From the NCBI GenBank assembly GCA_963922565.1, contig CAWUIQ010000143.1:1-5271 (forward strand): DNA of 5,271 nt, in the 5' to 3' direction. The first letter of the stretch is position 1, and every line of letters begins with the position of its first letter. Under the pieces are notes generated by a model. It was not told where the DNA came from, did not search any database, and saw only the letters and a program-made list of their open reading frames with translations. Positions 1-5,220 of this stretch are shown here, one piece after another. This DNA comes from JBCBKL01 sp963922565 (GTDB lineage: Bacteria > Pseudomonadota > Alphaproteobacteria > Rhodobacterales > Rhodobacteraceae). The position numbers and the translations under genes are program-made.

Positions 1-69
1 GGCGGCGGCGGAAACGGCGGCGGCGGAAACGGCGGCGGCGGTGGCAACGGTGGTGGCAATGGCGGCGGC
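1..69 (+). repeat. Degenerate tandem repeat of GGC-rich units
   Basis: Two identical 15-base units (GGCGGCGGCGGAAAC) at 1-15 and 16-30 are followed by diverged versions at 31-48 (18 bases), 49-60 (12 bases) and 61-69. All unit lengths are multiples of three, so the repeat keeps the reading frame and encodes (Gly)3-5-Asn blocks. The array probably continues to the left of the window. Such tracts expand and contract by slippage, so length may vary between strains. Confidence 0.8.
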
Positions 70-78
70 AAAAAGTAG
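1..78 (+). CDS. C-terminal tail of a glycine/asparagine-rich protein (5' partial)
   Basis: Reading from base 1 in frame 1 gives 25 codons of almost pure glycine broken by single asparagines (GGGGN-type units), then Lys-Lys and a TAG stop at 76-78. The gene starts outside the window, so its main domain is unseen. Consistent GGN-type codons, a clean stop, and the fact that the next plus-strand gene begins only 69 bases later support a real coding end. Glycine-rich tails like this are common as flexible ends of exported or cell-surface proteins, but that role is inference. It lies upstream of and co-directional with the two-component pair, so it could be co-transcribed with it or be one of its targets. 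It could also be read as non-coding GGC repeat DNA; the Lys-Lys-stop ending makes coding more likely. Confidence 0.6.
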   Translation, partial: GGGGNGGGGNGGGGGNGGGNGGGKK

Positions 79-108
79 GCCGATTGTCCGCTAACCCTGC
101 ACAACTTC

Positions 109-130
109 GACAAAATTCAGTCATTTTGTC
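109..130. promoter_or_regulatory. Perfect inverted repeat upstream of the response regulator
   Basis: GACAAAAT (109-116) and ATTTTGTC (123-130) are exact reverse complements separated by six bases (TCAGTC). The repeat ends 17 bases before the response-regulator ATG. The stem is AT-rich and no T-tract follows, which argues against an intrinsic terminator for the preceding gene. Its position fits an operator, perhaps for autoregulation. A second short dyad, GTCA (128-131)/TGAC (139-142), overlaps its right arm. The binding protein is unknown. Confidence 0.5.
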
Positions 131-147
131 ATGTATTGTGACCTGCC

Positions 148-810
148 ATGAGAATACTTGTCGCCGAAGATGACACCGAACTAGCCGACCAGCTCAAGCG
201 GGCACTGGCCGCCGACGGATACGCCGTCGACGTTCAACATGACGGAGAAGAGATTCACTTTCTCGGCTCCACCGAACCCTATGATCTGATCATCCTTGAT
301 CTTGGTCTTCCGAAAATCGACGGCATAGAGATCCTGAAACGCTGGCGGCGTGAAGGCGTGGAAACGGCGGTGCTGATCCTGACGGCCCGCGACGGGTGGT
401 CCGAGCGTGTGCACGGGCTCGACGCCGGTGCCGACGACTACATGACCAAGCCATTCCACATGCCCGAGCTGAGCGCCCGGGTCCGGGCCATGCTGCGGCG
501 CAAGTCACAAATGACCAATCCGGTCTTTGACCGCGATGGTTTCTTTTTCGACACGCGCAACGCGACCGCGATGCATGACGGGATGCCGATCCGCCTGACA
601 GCTCAGGAAACGGCAGTTCTGTCGTATCTCATCCACAATCAGGGCCGCACCATCTCGCGTACGGAACTGTCCGAACACATCTACGACTACGATGGCGACC
701 GCGACTCCAACACGATCGCGGTTTTCGTTGCCCGCCTGCGGCGCAAGCTGAACAATGACCTGATCGAGACGATCCGCGGCCGGGGCTACATGATCAAAGC
801 GGCGGGATGA
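148..810 (+). CDS. OmpR/PhoP-family two-component response regulator
   Basis: A 220-aa cytoplasmic DNA-binding regulator, the usual length for the OmpR/PhoB subfamily. The N-terminal receiver domain (about 1-115) has the acidic pair D8/D9, phospho-acceptor D51 in LIILDLGLP, switch threonine T79 in LILTARD, and K101 in the TKPF motif, so it should be phosphorylatable. The C-terminal half (about 125-218) is a winged-helix DNA-binding domain, recognisable from LTAQETAVLSYLI, the TISRTELSEHIYDYD stretch, and the ending VARLRRKLNNDLIETIRGRGYMI. The ATG at 148 is chosen because it starts the canonical MRILVAEDD strand; no clear Shine-Dalgarno precedes it (GACCTGCC), which is odd. Its stop overlaps the kinase start by ATGA, implying translational coupling and a cognate pair. 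It is closest to PhoP/QseB types, but signal and regulon cannot be assigned, so no symbol is given. Confidence 0.95.
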   Translation: MRILVAEDDTELADQLKRALAADGYAVDVQHDGEEIHFLGSTEPYDLIILDLGLPKIDGIEILKRWRREGVETAVLILTARDGWSERVHGLDAGADDYMTKPFHMPELSARVRAMLRRKSQMTNPVFDRDGFFFDTRNATAMHDGMPIRLTAQETAVLSYLIHNQGRTISRTELSEHIYDYDGDRDSNTIAVFVARLRRKLNNDLIETIRGRGYMIKAAG

Positions 811-2150
811 CCTCGCTCAGAGTGCGAGCGGTTCTGGGTGGCCTAATCTGGGTCGCCTTTTCGCTTGCGCTTGGTACCTTCGGCATCCTCACCTTCGTCA
901 ACAATCTTTCGGAACGTCGGTTTGACGAAGCGCTTGTCGAGCGGCAGTTGCAGGTACTTGTGGCGCTCAGCAGCAGTGAAGGCGATGAGGAGGCGCTGGA
1001 GAGTTTCCTGACCGATCCGGGTTATCGTCGCCCCTATTCCGGCCGCTACTGGCAGCTGCGCAAGACAACCGGTCAGCTTTTGACCTCGCGGTCGCTGCTC
1101 GACGGTTTGCTGCGCATGCGCGAACCGGATGCGACCGATCCCGAACTCTGGCAAGGCCGGGGGCCTGACGATGAACCTCTGCGTGGCATCATCCAGCGCG
1201 TGACGCTCGACAACGGGGACGGCTGGCTGGTTCTGGTCGCGGATTCCGAAACCAAGCTGAGCGAGGAAAAGGCCCAGGTGCGCCGATCGGTCCTGCTCGC
1301 CTTCGGTATTCTCGGGGTCATCGGAGTGGCGGCATTGGCGACCCAGATCGCCACCGTGCTGCATCCGCTGAGCAAGCTGCGGTCGGACGTGCTGCATCGC
1401 TGGGACAAGGGACAAAGCCTCGATCCGGGCGAATACCCGACCGAGGTTGCGCCGCTGGTTACCGATATCAACACCCTGCTTGCACGCAATCACGATACGG
1501 TTTCACGCTCCAGAAGGCAGGCCGCCGACCTCGCCCATGCGCTCAAAACGCCCTCGGCGATCCTGCGCAACGAACTGCATGCACTTCAGAACGGTGGAAC
1601 CGAAACGACCCGGGCCCTTTCCGCGCTGGATCGCGTGGATGCACAGGTGTCGCGGTCGCTGGCGCGGATGCGCGCGTCGTTCAGTGGCCAAGCGGCCTTC
1701 AAACCGCTGGACGTCACCAGCGTCGCAGAAAGACTGGGCCGGGCACTGTCAAAGATCGCGGAAATGTCCGGAAAGACGATATCGCTTGATGTGGAGCCGG
1801 GCCTGAATCTGCAGGGCGACGCGCAGGATATCGAAGAAATCCTCGGCATATTGCTCGACAATGCGATCAAATGGGCGGGCCAGCATGTGCGCCTAACCGT
1901 CCATGGGCAGGACAATCACATCACTTTCACGGTCGAGGATGACGGGCCTGGGATCTCTCCCAAACAGAGGTCATTCGTGCTGCAGCCCGGATCCCGGCTG
2001 GATACATCCGAGGCGGGAAATGGCCTCGGACTGGCGATCGTGAATGACCTCTGCGCGGCCTATGGCGGCACGTTCGCGCTGGAAACATCCGACGAACTGG
2101 GTGGGCTCGAGGCGCGGTGCACCTTGCCCCGCCGCAGGCTAGCCGCCTAG
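807..2150 (+). CDS. Membrane sensor histidine kinase (PhoQ/QseC-like)
   Basis: A 447-aa inner-membrane kinase, cognate partner of the upstream regulator. The first hydrophobic segment is about residues 9-31 and the second about 162-184, enclosing a roughly 130-residue periplasmic sensor region with no domain I can name. A HAMP-like linker follows (about 185-230, containing EVAPLVTDINTLL). The dimerisation/phospho-acceptor helix carries H244 in DLAHALKTP. The ATPase domain shows the N box (LLDNAIKWA, N352), the G1 box (VEDDGPGIS, D378) and the G2 box (GNGLGLAIV, about 404-412). The catalytic motifs look intact. The stretch VLQPGSRLDTSEAGNGLGLA resembles the PhoQ lid region. The ATG lies inside the ATGA overlap with the regulator stop. 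The gene ends only 14 bases from the convergent 58-aa gene, and no convincing hairpin terminator is visible between them. Family is certain; the sensed signal is unknown. Confidence 0.95.
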   Translation: MTSLRVRAVLGGLIWVAFSLALGTFGILTFVNNLSERRFDEALVERQLQVLVALSSSEGDEEALESFLTDPGYRRPYSGRYWQLRKTTGQLLTSRSLLDGLLRMREPDATDPELWQGRGPDDEPLRGIIQRVTLDNGDGWLVLVADSETKLSEEKAQVRRSVLLAFGILGVIGVAALATQIATVLHPLSKLRSDVLHRWDKGQSLDPGEYPTEVAPLVTDINTLLARNHDTVSRSRRQAADLAHALKTPSAILRNELHALQNGGTETTRALSALDRVDAQVSRSLARMRASFSGQAAFKPLDVTSVAERLGRALSKIAEMSGKTISLDVEPGLNLQGDAQDIEEILGILLDNAIKWAGQHVRLTVHGQDNHITFTVEDDGPGISPKQRSFVLQPGSRLDTSEAGNGLGLAIVNDLCAAYGGTFALETSDELGGLEARCTLPRRRLAA

Positions 2151-2164
2151 GCAAGGCCGGTTGG

Positions 2165-2341
2165 TCAGCCCATCACCATCGCGTTGCTGCACAGAAAGAC
2201 AAGGCCCGACATCGCCCAAAGCGCATTACGCGATGTGAGCCACGCCGGCGCCATGTTCACGCCCACGGTCAGCAGACCCACGAACCCCACCGTCAAAGCC
2301 GTCATCGCCAAAATCATGTAGTCGAGCAGAAAGATCATCAT
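2165..2341 (-). CDS. Small two-span membrane protein, 58 aa
   Basis: Read on the minus strand, this frame opens with ATG-ATG, gives 58 residues and ends in TGA. The protein begins MMIFLLDYMILAMTALTV and is strongly hydrophobic. One likely span is about residues 8-30; after a short polar turn (APAWLTSRN, 31-39) a second runs about 41-55, ending AMVMG. AGGGG at 2356-2352 lies 10 bases before the first ATG and is a reasonable ribosome binding site. It starts 17 bases after the stop of the 346-aa exported protein gene, so it is probably the last gene of that cluster. I do not recognise a family. Spacing, ribosome site and membrane composition make it a good candidate; conservation in relatives is untested. 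Confidence 0.65.
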   Translation of the reverse strand: MMIFLLDYMILAMTALTVGFVGLLTVGVNMAPAWLTSRNALWAMSGLVFLCSNAMVMG

Positions 2342-2358
2342 CAAAAACGTACCCCTGG

Positions 2359-3399
2359 TTACTCTACCGCTTCTTCATCCAGCCCAAGCATTGCCTGAAC
2401 CGTCGCCTCGACCTCTGGTGTCACCTCTTTGTTGGCAGCGGCGTCCAGCAGATCGGCCTGATCCTGTTGGTTGGTGGCCGCCTCTTCTGTCAGGTCAGCG
2501 ACTTCTTGTTGCTTGTCTTCGTAGGCCTGCGCGTCGGCCAGATCATTCTGCAGCGCGTCGGCCTCGGCCTGAGCGGCGGCCAGATCATCCTGTGCCTTGC
2601 TCAGCGCCTCGGCCAGGGTCGGATCATCGCTCGACGCAATCTCGGTCTCGAGCGCGTCAACCACCTCTGCGAACGCATCACGCTTGTCGGAAGCGACCTG
2701 CAGGTCTGTCGCGATCTCGGTCGATGGCCGCGTCGGCGGGGTCAAATCACCCAGCTCAGCCTCAGCATTGGCGAGTTCGGTTTCCAGCGCCCGCCCGGCG
2801 ATCACCGCATCACGGTATGCGCCCAGCTTACCGACGCGCGAATTCGGCGATGCGTTGGCAAATGCATTGGGGGACGCATTGGCAGCATTCAGGGCGCCAA
2901 GTTGCGAGGGATGAACGCCCAGAATGTCAGACAGCTTTGGCTTTGATTGCCGTCGAGCGGGGCTTTGTTTAGGGGGCCGCTTGGATGTGGCTGCCGCCAC
3001 TTTCACCGTCTGCTTCTTGGCAACCTTCGCGGGTTTCGATGCTTTCGCCTGTTTGGATTTCCCGCCGAAGAGATCCCGCAACAGGCCGCCGCCTTTACGG
3101 TCACCGGATCGCTTGCTTGCGAACCCTTTCGACTTCTCGGTCTTGGACTTCCCGGAGCCCTTCGCGCTCCGGTCGGATTTGTCCCGACCTTTGTCGGATT
3201 TGCCACGGTCCCCGGCATCGCCGGATTTGCCGCGGTCGCCGCCGCGATCGGAATTGCCGCGATCACCGCCTTTCGCGCCGCCCTTTTCGCCTTTGGCATA
3301 TGCAACGTCGACCGTGACAAGGGTGGTCGCCATGGAAACAGCGCCCAGACACATGACAGACACGGCCGCGGATTGCAGAGTTTTCTTGAGAAGCGCCAT
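2359..3399 (-). CDS. Exported low-complexity / coiled-coil protein, 346 aa
   Basis: The N-terminus is a long Sec-type signal peptide: MALLKK, a hydrophobic core (about 10-30), and a probable cleavage site after AYA at 35. C17 does not sit in a lipobox. The mature protein has three zones. Residues 36-150 are very basic and low in complexity (GGDRG, DRGKS, SDKG repeats, then Lys/Ala-rich). Residues about 155-200 form a compact core, PKLSDILGVHPSQLGALNAA followed by ASPNAFANASPNSRVGKLG, which looks conserved. Residues about 203-320 are Ala/Glu/Asp/Gln-rich heptad-like helix, followed by an acidic tail. GAGG five bases before the ATG supports the start. Opposite-strand frames are long here only because of the biased composition. 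Family memory suggests a Rhodobacterales hypothetical protein; a role as envelope scaffold or polyanion binder would be inference. It is third in a minus-strand cluster flanked by two tiny membrane proteins. Confidence 0.85.
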   Translation of the reverse strand: MALLKKTLQSAAVSVMCLGAVSMATTLVTVDVAYAKGEKGGAKGGDRGNSDRGGDRGKSGDAGDRGKSDKGRDKSDRSAKGSGKSKTEKSKGFASKRSGDRKGGGLLRDLFGGKSKQAKASKPAKVAKKQTVKVAAATSKRPPKQSPARRQSKPKLSDILGVHPSQLGALNAANASPNAFANASPNSRVGKLGAYRDAVIAGRALETELANAEAELGDLTPPTRPSTEIATDLQVASDKRDAFAEVVDALETEIASSDDPTLAEALSKAQDDLAAAQAEADALQNDLADAQAYEDKQQEVADLTEEAATNQQDQADLLDAAANKEVTPEVEATVQAMLGLDEEAVE

Positions 3400-3411
3400 G
3401 GTAACCTCGAA

Positions 3412-3558
3412 CTATTTAACGGGACGCCGTGAGTGGTGGGATTTGGCGGGTATACGATTGGCCCTGACCGGAACGGTTGCGCGCTCTTTACTGAACAGCG
3501 CGAAGCCCATGATCAGGGTCGGGATGGTAAAAATGGTGAAGAACAGGAAGGACAGCAT
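3412..3558 (-). CDS. Single-span small membrane protein with basic tail, 48 aa
   Basis: On the minus strand an ATG at 3558 opens a 48-residue frame ending in TAG. The protein starts MLSFLFFTIFTIPTLIMGFA, one transmembrane segment (about 3-22). A strongly basic, His/Arg/Lys-rich tail follows (KERATVPVRANRIPAKSHHS onward, ending RRPVK). The positive-inside rule would place the tail in the cytoplasm. The gene lies 15 bases after the 61-aa gene and 12 bases before the exported protein gene, as expected in an operon. No clear Shine-Dalgarno is seen (CCGAAATTGTTCTA), so translation may rely on coupling to the upstream gene. Family unrecognised. Confidence 0.6.
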   Translation of the reverse strand: MLSFLFFTIFTIPTLIMGFALFSKERATVPVRANRIPAKSHHSRRPVK

Positions 3559-3573
3559 TAGAACAATTTCGGC

Positions 3574-3759
3574 TTAGGCAGCGTCGGACCAAACGCGCGG
3601 AACAAGCTGGTCGAGAAGATCGTCGATTGGCTCAAAACGGGAGGCGGTCGCCCGGGTTTGCGCGGACGCCTTTGCCGCGCCTGCTGCCCCGAAACGGGAC
3701 GTGTCACGCCCGCCGCCATCGGCGTCAAAAGCATCACTCGTCAAAACGTCAAATGGCAT
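3574..3759 (-). CDS. Small hypothetical soluble protein, 61 aa
   Basis: Minus-strand frame starting MPFDVLTSDAFDADGGG. The middle is Ala/Gly/Ser/Thr-rich and probably disordered (about 12-42), and the C-terminal segment EPIDDLLDQLVPRVW looks helical and amphipathic. There is no signal peptide or membrane span. The main evidence for reality is a strong ribosome binding site, GGAGGAG, 10 bases before the ATG, and its place as apparent first gene of a tightly spaced cluster (15 bases to the next start). I do not recognise the family. The C-terminal helix could be a binding segment for another protein, which is inference. A leader-peptide role is possible but nothing specific supports it. Confidence 0.55.
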   Translation of the reverse strand: MPFDVLTSDAFDADGGGRDTSRFGAAGAAKASAQTRATASRFEPIDDLLDQLVPRVWSDAA

Positions 3760-3769
3760 CTGTTAACCA

Positions 3770-3776
3770 CTCCTCC
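3770..3776 (-). promoter_or_regulatory. Ribosome binding site of the 61-aa gene
   Basis: The minus strand reads GGAGGAG, a near-perfect match to the anti-16S sequence, with a 10-base spacer to the ATG at 3759. It is one of the strongest ribosome sites in the window and is the main reason to accept this otherwise unremarkable short gene. Confidence 0.6.
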
Positions 3777-3874
3777 AGCGTTGCGACCCAAACCAGCAGC
3801 CGGTTTGTGCCGCGTCGATGCCTTAATGTGCCTCGGGCGGAGTTAACCCTTACGAAACGGTTCGTTCATGTGGC

Positions 3875-3890
3875 GTTCATCTTGATGAAC
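3875..3890. promoter_or_regulatory. Palindrome GTTCATC-TT-GATGAAC, candidate operator
   Basis: The seven-base arms are perfect reverse complements around a TT centre. Related half-sites in plus orientation flank it: GTTCATG at 3864-3870 and GTTCGTC at 3896-3902. These start 11 bases before and 21 bases after the left arm, that is on the same face of the helix. The site is 116 bases upstream of the 61-aa gene start and 258 bases upstream of the VOC start, so it most likely serves the minus-strand cluster. The cognate regulator is unknown. Confidence 0.45.
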
Positions 3891-4147
3891 TGAAAGTTCG
3901 TCAGGCCTAACTATCTGAAATATATCGTCTTTCGTGGAAATGGCGGTCACTTTCTTTGCGCCGGGCGGGCCTTTCAAGCCAAACACACAGCACAAAATCT
4001 ACAAATGGTTGAACAAATTTCGACCCGATCGTGCCCGAATCGTTTCAAGATTAACGCCTTGTTACGGTGTTCAACGGCCCTGATCCGACAAAGTGTCAGC
4101 GGCTCAACCCGCTTGTTGCCGATCGCGCGCCATGTCAGAGACAAGTC

Positions 4148-4528
4148 ATGCGTCTGTCGGCCCTCACACTGATCGTCCCGGACTATGACGAAGCAATCGC
4201 GCATTACTGCGGGGTCCTTGGGTTCGTTCTGGCCGAGGATATCGACCAAGGGCGCAAAAGGTGGGTGCGGGTCACACCGCCGGGCGGTGGCGCGTCATTC
4301 ATACTGGCCCGCGCGGACACCGCTGATCAGACCGCCACGATCGGACATCAGGGTGCGGGCCGCGTCTGGCTCTTTCTTGAAAGTGACGATTTCGCCCGTG
4401 ATCACGCCCGGCTCATCGCTGCTGGCATTGAGTTCGAAGAAACGCCGCGCCATGAACTCTATGGAACCGTCGCAGTCTTTCGGGATCTCTATGGCAATCG
4501 CTGGGACCTGATCCAGTATTCCGAATGA
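4148..4528 (+). CDS. VOC / glyoxalase-fold family protein, 126 aa
   Basis: A small cytoplasmic protein of the vicinal oxygen chelate superfamily, with two beta-alpha-beta-beta-beta modules. The first begins LTLIVPDYDEAIAHYCGVLGF (about 7-26), the classic VOC opening. The second includes GRVWLFLESDDFARDHARLI (about 71-90) and ends FRDLYGNRWDLIQYSE. The ATG at 4148 is preferred over an upstream GTG at 4067 because the family normally starts right at this strand and the extra 27 residues look non-native. No strong ribosome site is seen (AGAGA nearby). The usual first metal-ligand histidine is absent from strand one, and the glutamate common near the end is D120, so classical glyoxalase I activity is doubtful; a dioxygenase, isomerase or binding role remains open. 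It is followed after 19 bases by a MAPEG gene. Confidence 0.85.
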   Translation: MRLSALTLIVPDYDEAIAHYCGVLGFVLAEDIDQGRKRWVRVTPPGGGASFILARADTADQTATIGHQGAGRVWLFLESDDFARDHARLIAAGIEFEETPRHELYGTVAVFRDLYGNRWDLIQYSE

Positions 4529-4547
4529 ACGCGAACGGAGACGCCGC

Positions 4548-4937
4548 ATGCAGATAGCAATCACCCCAATCTATGCCGGGTTGCTGGCCCTTCTCTTCAT
4601 TGCCCTGTCAGTGCGGGTCATCCGGTATCGCCAGGGCTCTGGCATATCACTGGGGGATGCGGGTGATGTCGCCATACAAAGGCGGATACGGGCGCAGGCG
4701 AATTTTGCGGAATATGCGCCACTGGGGCTGATCCTGCTTTTGGTCATCGAGATGCAGGGGGCACCAGCGCTGGCGGTGCATGCGCTTGGTCTTTTGCTGC
4801 TTGCCGGGCGAACCGCGCATGGCATCGGGCTTACACGGGAAAAGCCGACCCCCATCCTTCGTGTCAGCGGAATGATCATGACGCTCGGAGCCATCATACT
4901 GATGGCAGCAGGCACCCTGTTGCACGCCATTTTCTGA
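4548..4937 (+). CDS. MAPEG-family membrane protein, 129 aa
   Basis: An integral membrane protein of the MAPEG family (membrane-associated proteins in eicosanoid and glutathione metabolism), similar in size to bacterial YecN-type members. Four spans are expected: about 5-25, 56-72, 75-91 and 105-127. The family signature after span one is clear in IQRRIRAQANFAEYAPLGLI, with R46, R48, Q50, N52, E55 and P58. Family members often bind glutathione and act as transferases or peroxidases, but many bacterial ones are uncharacterised, so the reaction is unassigned. GGAG at 4537-4540 sits seven bases before the ATG. The gene follows the VOC gene closely and is likely co-transcribed; both families have glutathione-linked members, suggesting a shared detoxification role (inference). 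It ends six bases from the convergent 41-aa gene. Confidence 0.9.
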   Translation: MQIAITPIYAGLLALLFIALSVRVIRYRQGSGISLGDAGDVAIQRRIRAQANFAEYAPLGLILLLVIEMQGAPALAVHALGLLLLAGRTAHGIGLTREKPTPILRVSGMIMTLGAIILMAAGTLLHAIF

Positions 4938-4943
4938 GGCTTG

Positions 4944-5069
4944 TCAGACCATTTGGAGCAAGCGTTCGCAGATCGAAGCCGCGCCTTCCATCTTTGCGTT
5001 GGCCGCGTGACCGACGAAAATTGCGAGCAAAAGAACGACGGCTTTGACGTCTCCGGCGGTGATCCACAT
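4944..5069 (-). CDS. Putative small membrane/exported peptide, 41 aa
   Basis: The minus-strand frame from ATG at 5069 gives MWITAGDVKAVVLLLAIFVG followed by HAANAKMEGAASICERLLQM and V, ending in TGA. A hydrophobic stretch (about 8-19) ends near AANA, so it could be a single span or a short signal sequence; C35 lies in the remaining part. GGGAG lies seven bases upstream of this ATG, which is why I choose it over a longer frame starting at 5216, whose extra 49 residues are polar and unremarkable. Family unrecognised. It may be a genuine small protein or chance; the ribosome site and hydrophobic core are the only support. Confidence 0.4.
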   Translation of the reverse strand: MWITAGDVKAVVLLLAIFVGHAANAKMEGAASICERLLQMV

Positions 5070-5174
5070 GAACGCGCTCCCTGATCCTTGTGTTGGTCTT
5101 TCCCTTATTGAACGGAGGAGCTGGCAGTTTCCGTCACCAGATGGGTTTTTTTCGCCGATCCCTTCACTTTCCTC

Positions 5175-5203
5175 TTGCGGAGGTCTGCCACGGTTTGTAT
5201 CCC
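5175..5203 (+). promoter_or_regulatory. Possible sigma-70 promoter of the tRNA gene
   Basis: TTGCGG (5175-5180) and TATCCC (5198-5203) are separated by 17 bases, and the tRNA begins 17 bases after the second hexamer. The spacing is ideal and the -35 matches TTGACA at its first three positions; the -10 is weak. No other promoter-like pair was seen between the 41-aa gene and the tRNA. Confidence 0.35.
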
Positions 5204-5220
5204 ACGCCTCACCCAAGGAT

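Larger units (their letters stand above)
3760..4147. other. 388-base divergent intergenic region
   Basis: This stretch separates the minus-strand cluster from the plus-strand VOC gene and should hold both promoters. Visible in it are a 16-bp palindrome with surrounding GTTC repeats (3864-3902), and two copies of GTTAACC (3762-3768 and 3842-3848) exactly 80 bases apart. There is also an AT-rich stretch near 3910-3930 (ATCTGAAATATATCG). Short frames crossing it on both strands have no ribosome sites or recognisable protein features, so I leave them out. No confident sigma-70 -35/-10 pair was found for either direction. Confidence 0.5.

Noticed and set aside
109..130. Inverted repeat as terminator of the glycine-rich gene
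   Set aside because: The stem is AT-rich with no following T-tract; an operator or leader structure fits better.
843..1493. Minus-strand 216-aa frame antisense to the kinase
   Set aside because: Shadow frame of a clearly coding histidine kinase; no family features.
2117..2398. Plus-strand 93-aa frame after the kinase
   Set aside because: His/Arg/Gln-rich composition typical of antisense reading; the minus strand here gives a coherent membrane protein with a ribosome site.
2391..2972. Plus-strand 193-aa frame and overlapping 159-aa and 105-aa frames
   Set aside because: Arg/Pro/Ser-rich or repetitive shadow translations of the coiled-coil coding region, with no initiation signals.
2924..3577. 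Plus-strand 217-aa open frame opposite the exported protein gene
   Set aside because: Its length follows from the biased Gly/Lys/Asp/Arg codons on the other strand. It has no ribosome site or recognisable domain, while the minus frame has a signal peptide and GAGG site.
4067..4147. N-terminal extension of the VOC protein from GTG 4067
   Set aside because: The extra 27 residues precede the canonical first strand of the fold and show no conserved character; the ATG at 4148 fits family length.
3974..4249. Minus-strand 91-aa frame overlapping the VOC start
   Set aside because: Overlaps a well-supported gene, and neither its composition nor its start region supports coding.
5118..5152. Weak hairpin CTGG/CCAG followed by seven Ts as an intrinsic terminator
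   Set aside because: Only a four-base stem with a 12-base loop, offset from the T-run, and no plus-strand gene upstream that needs it.
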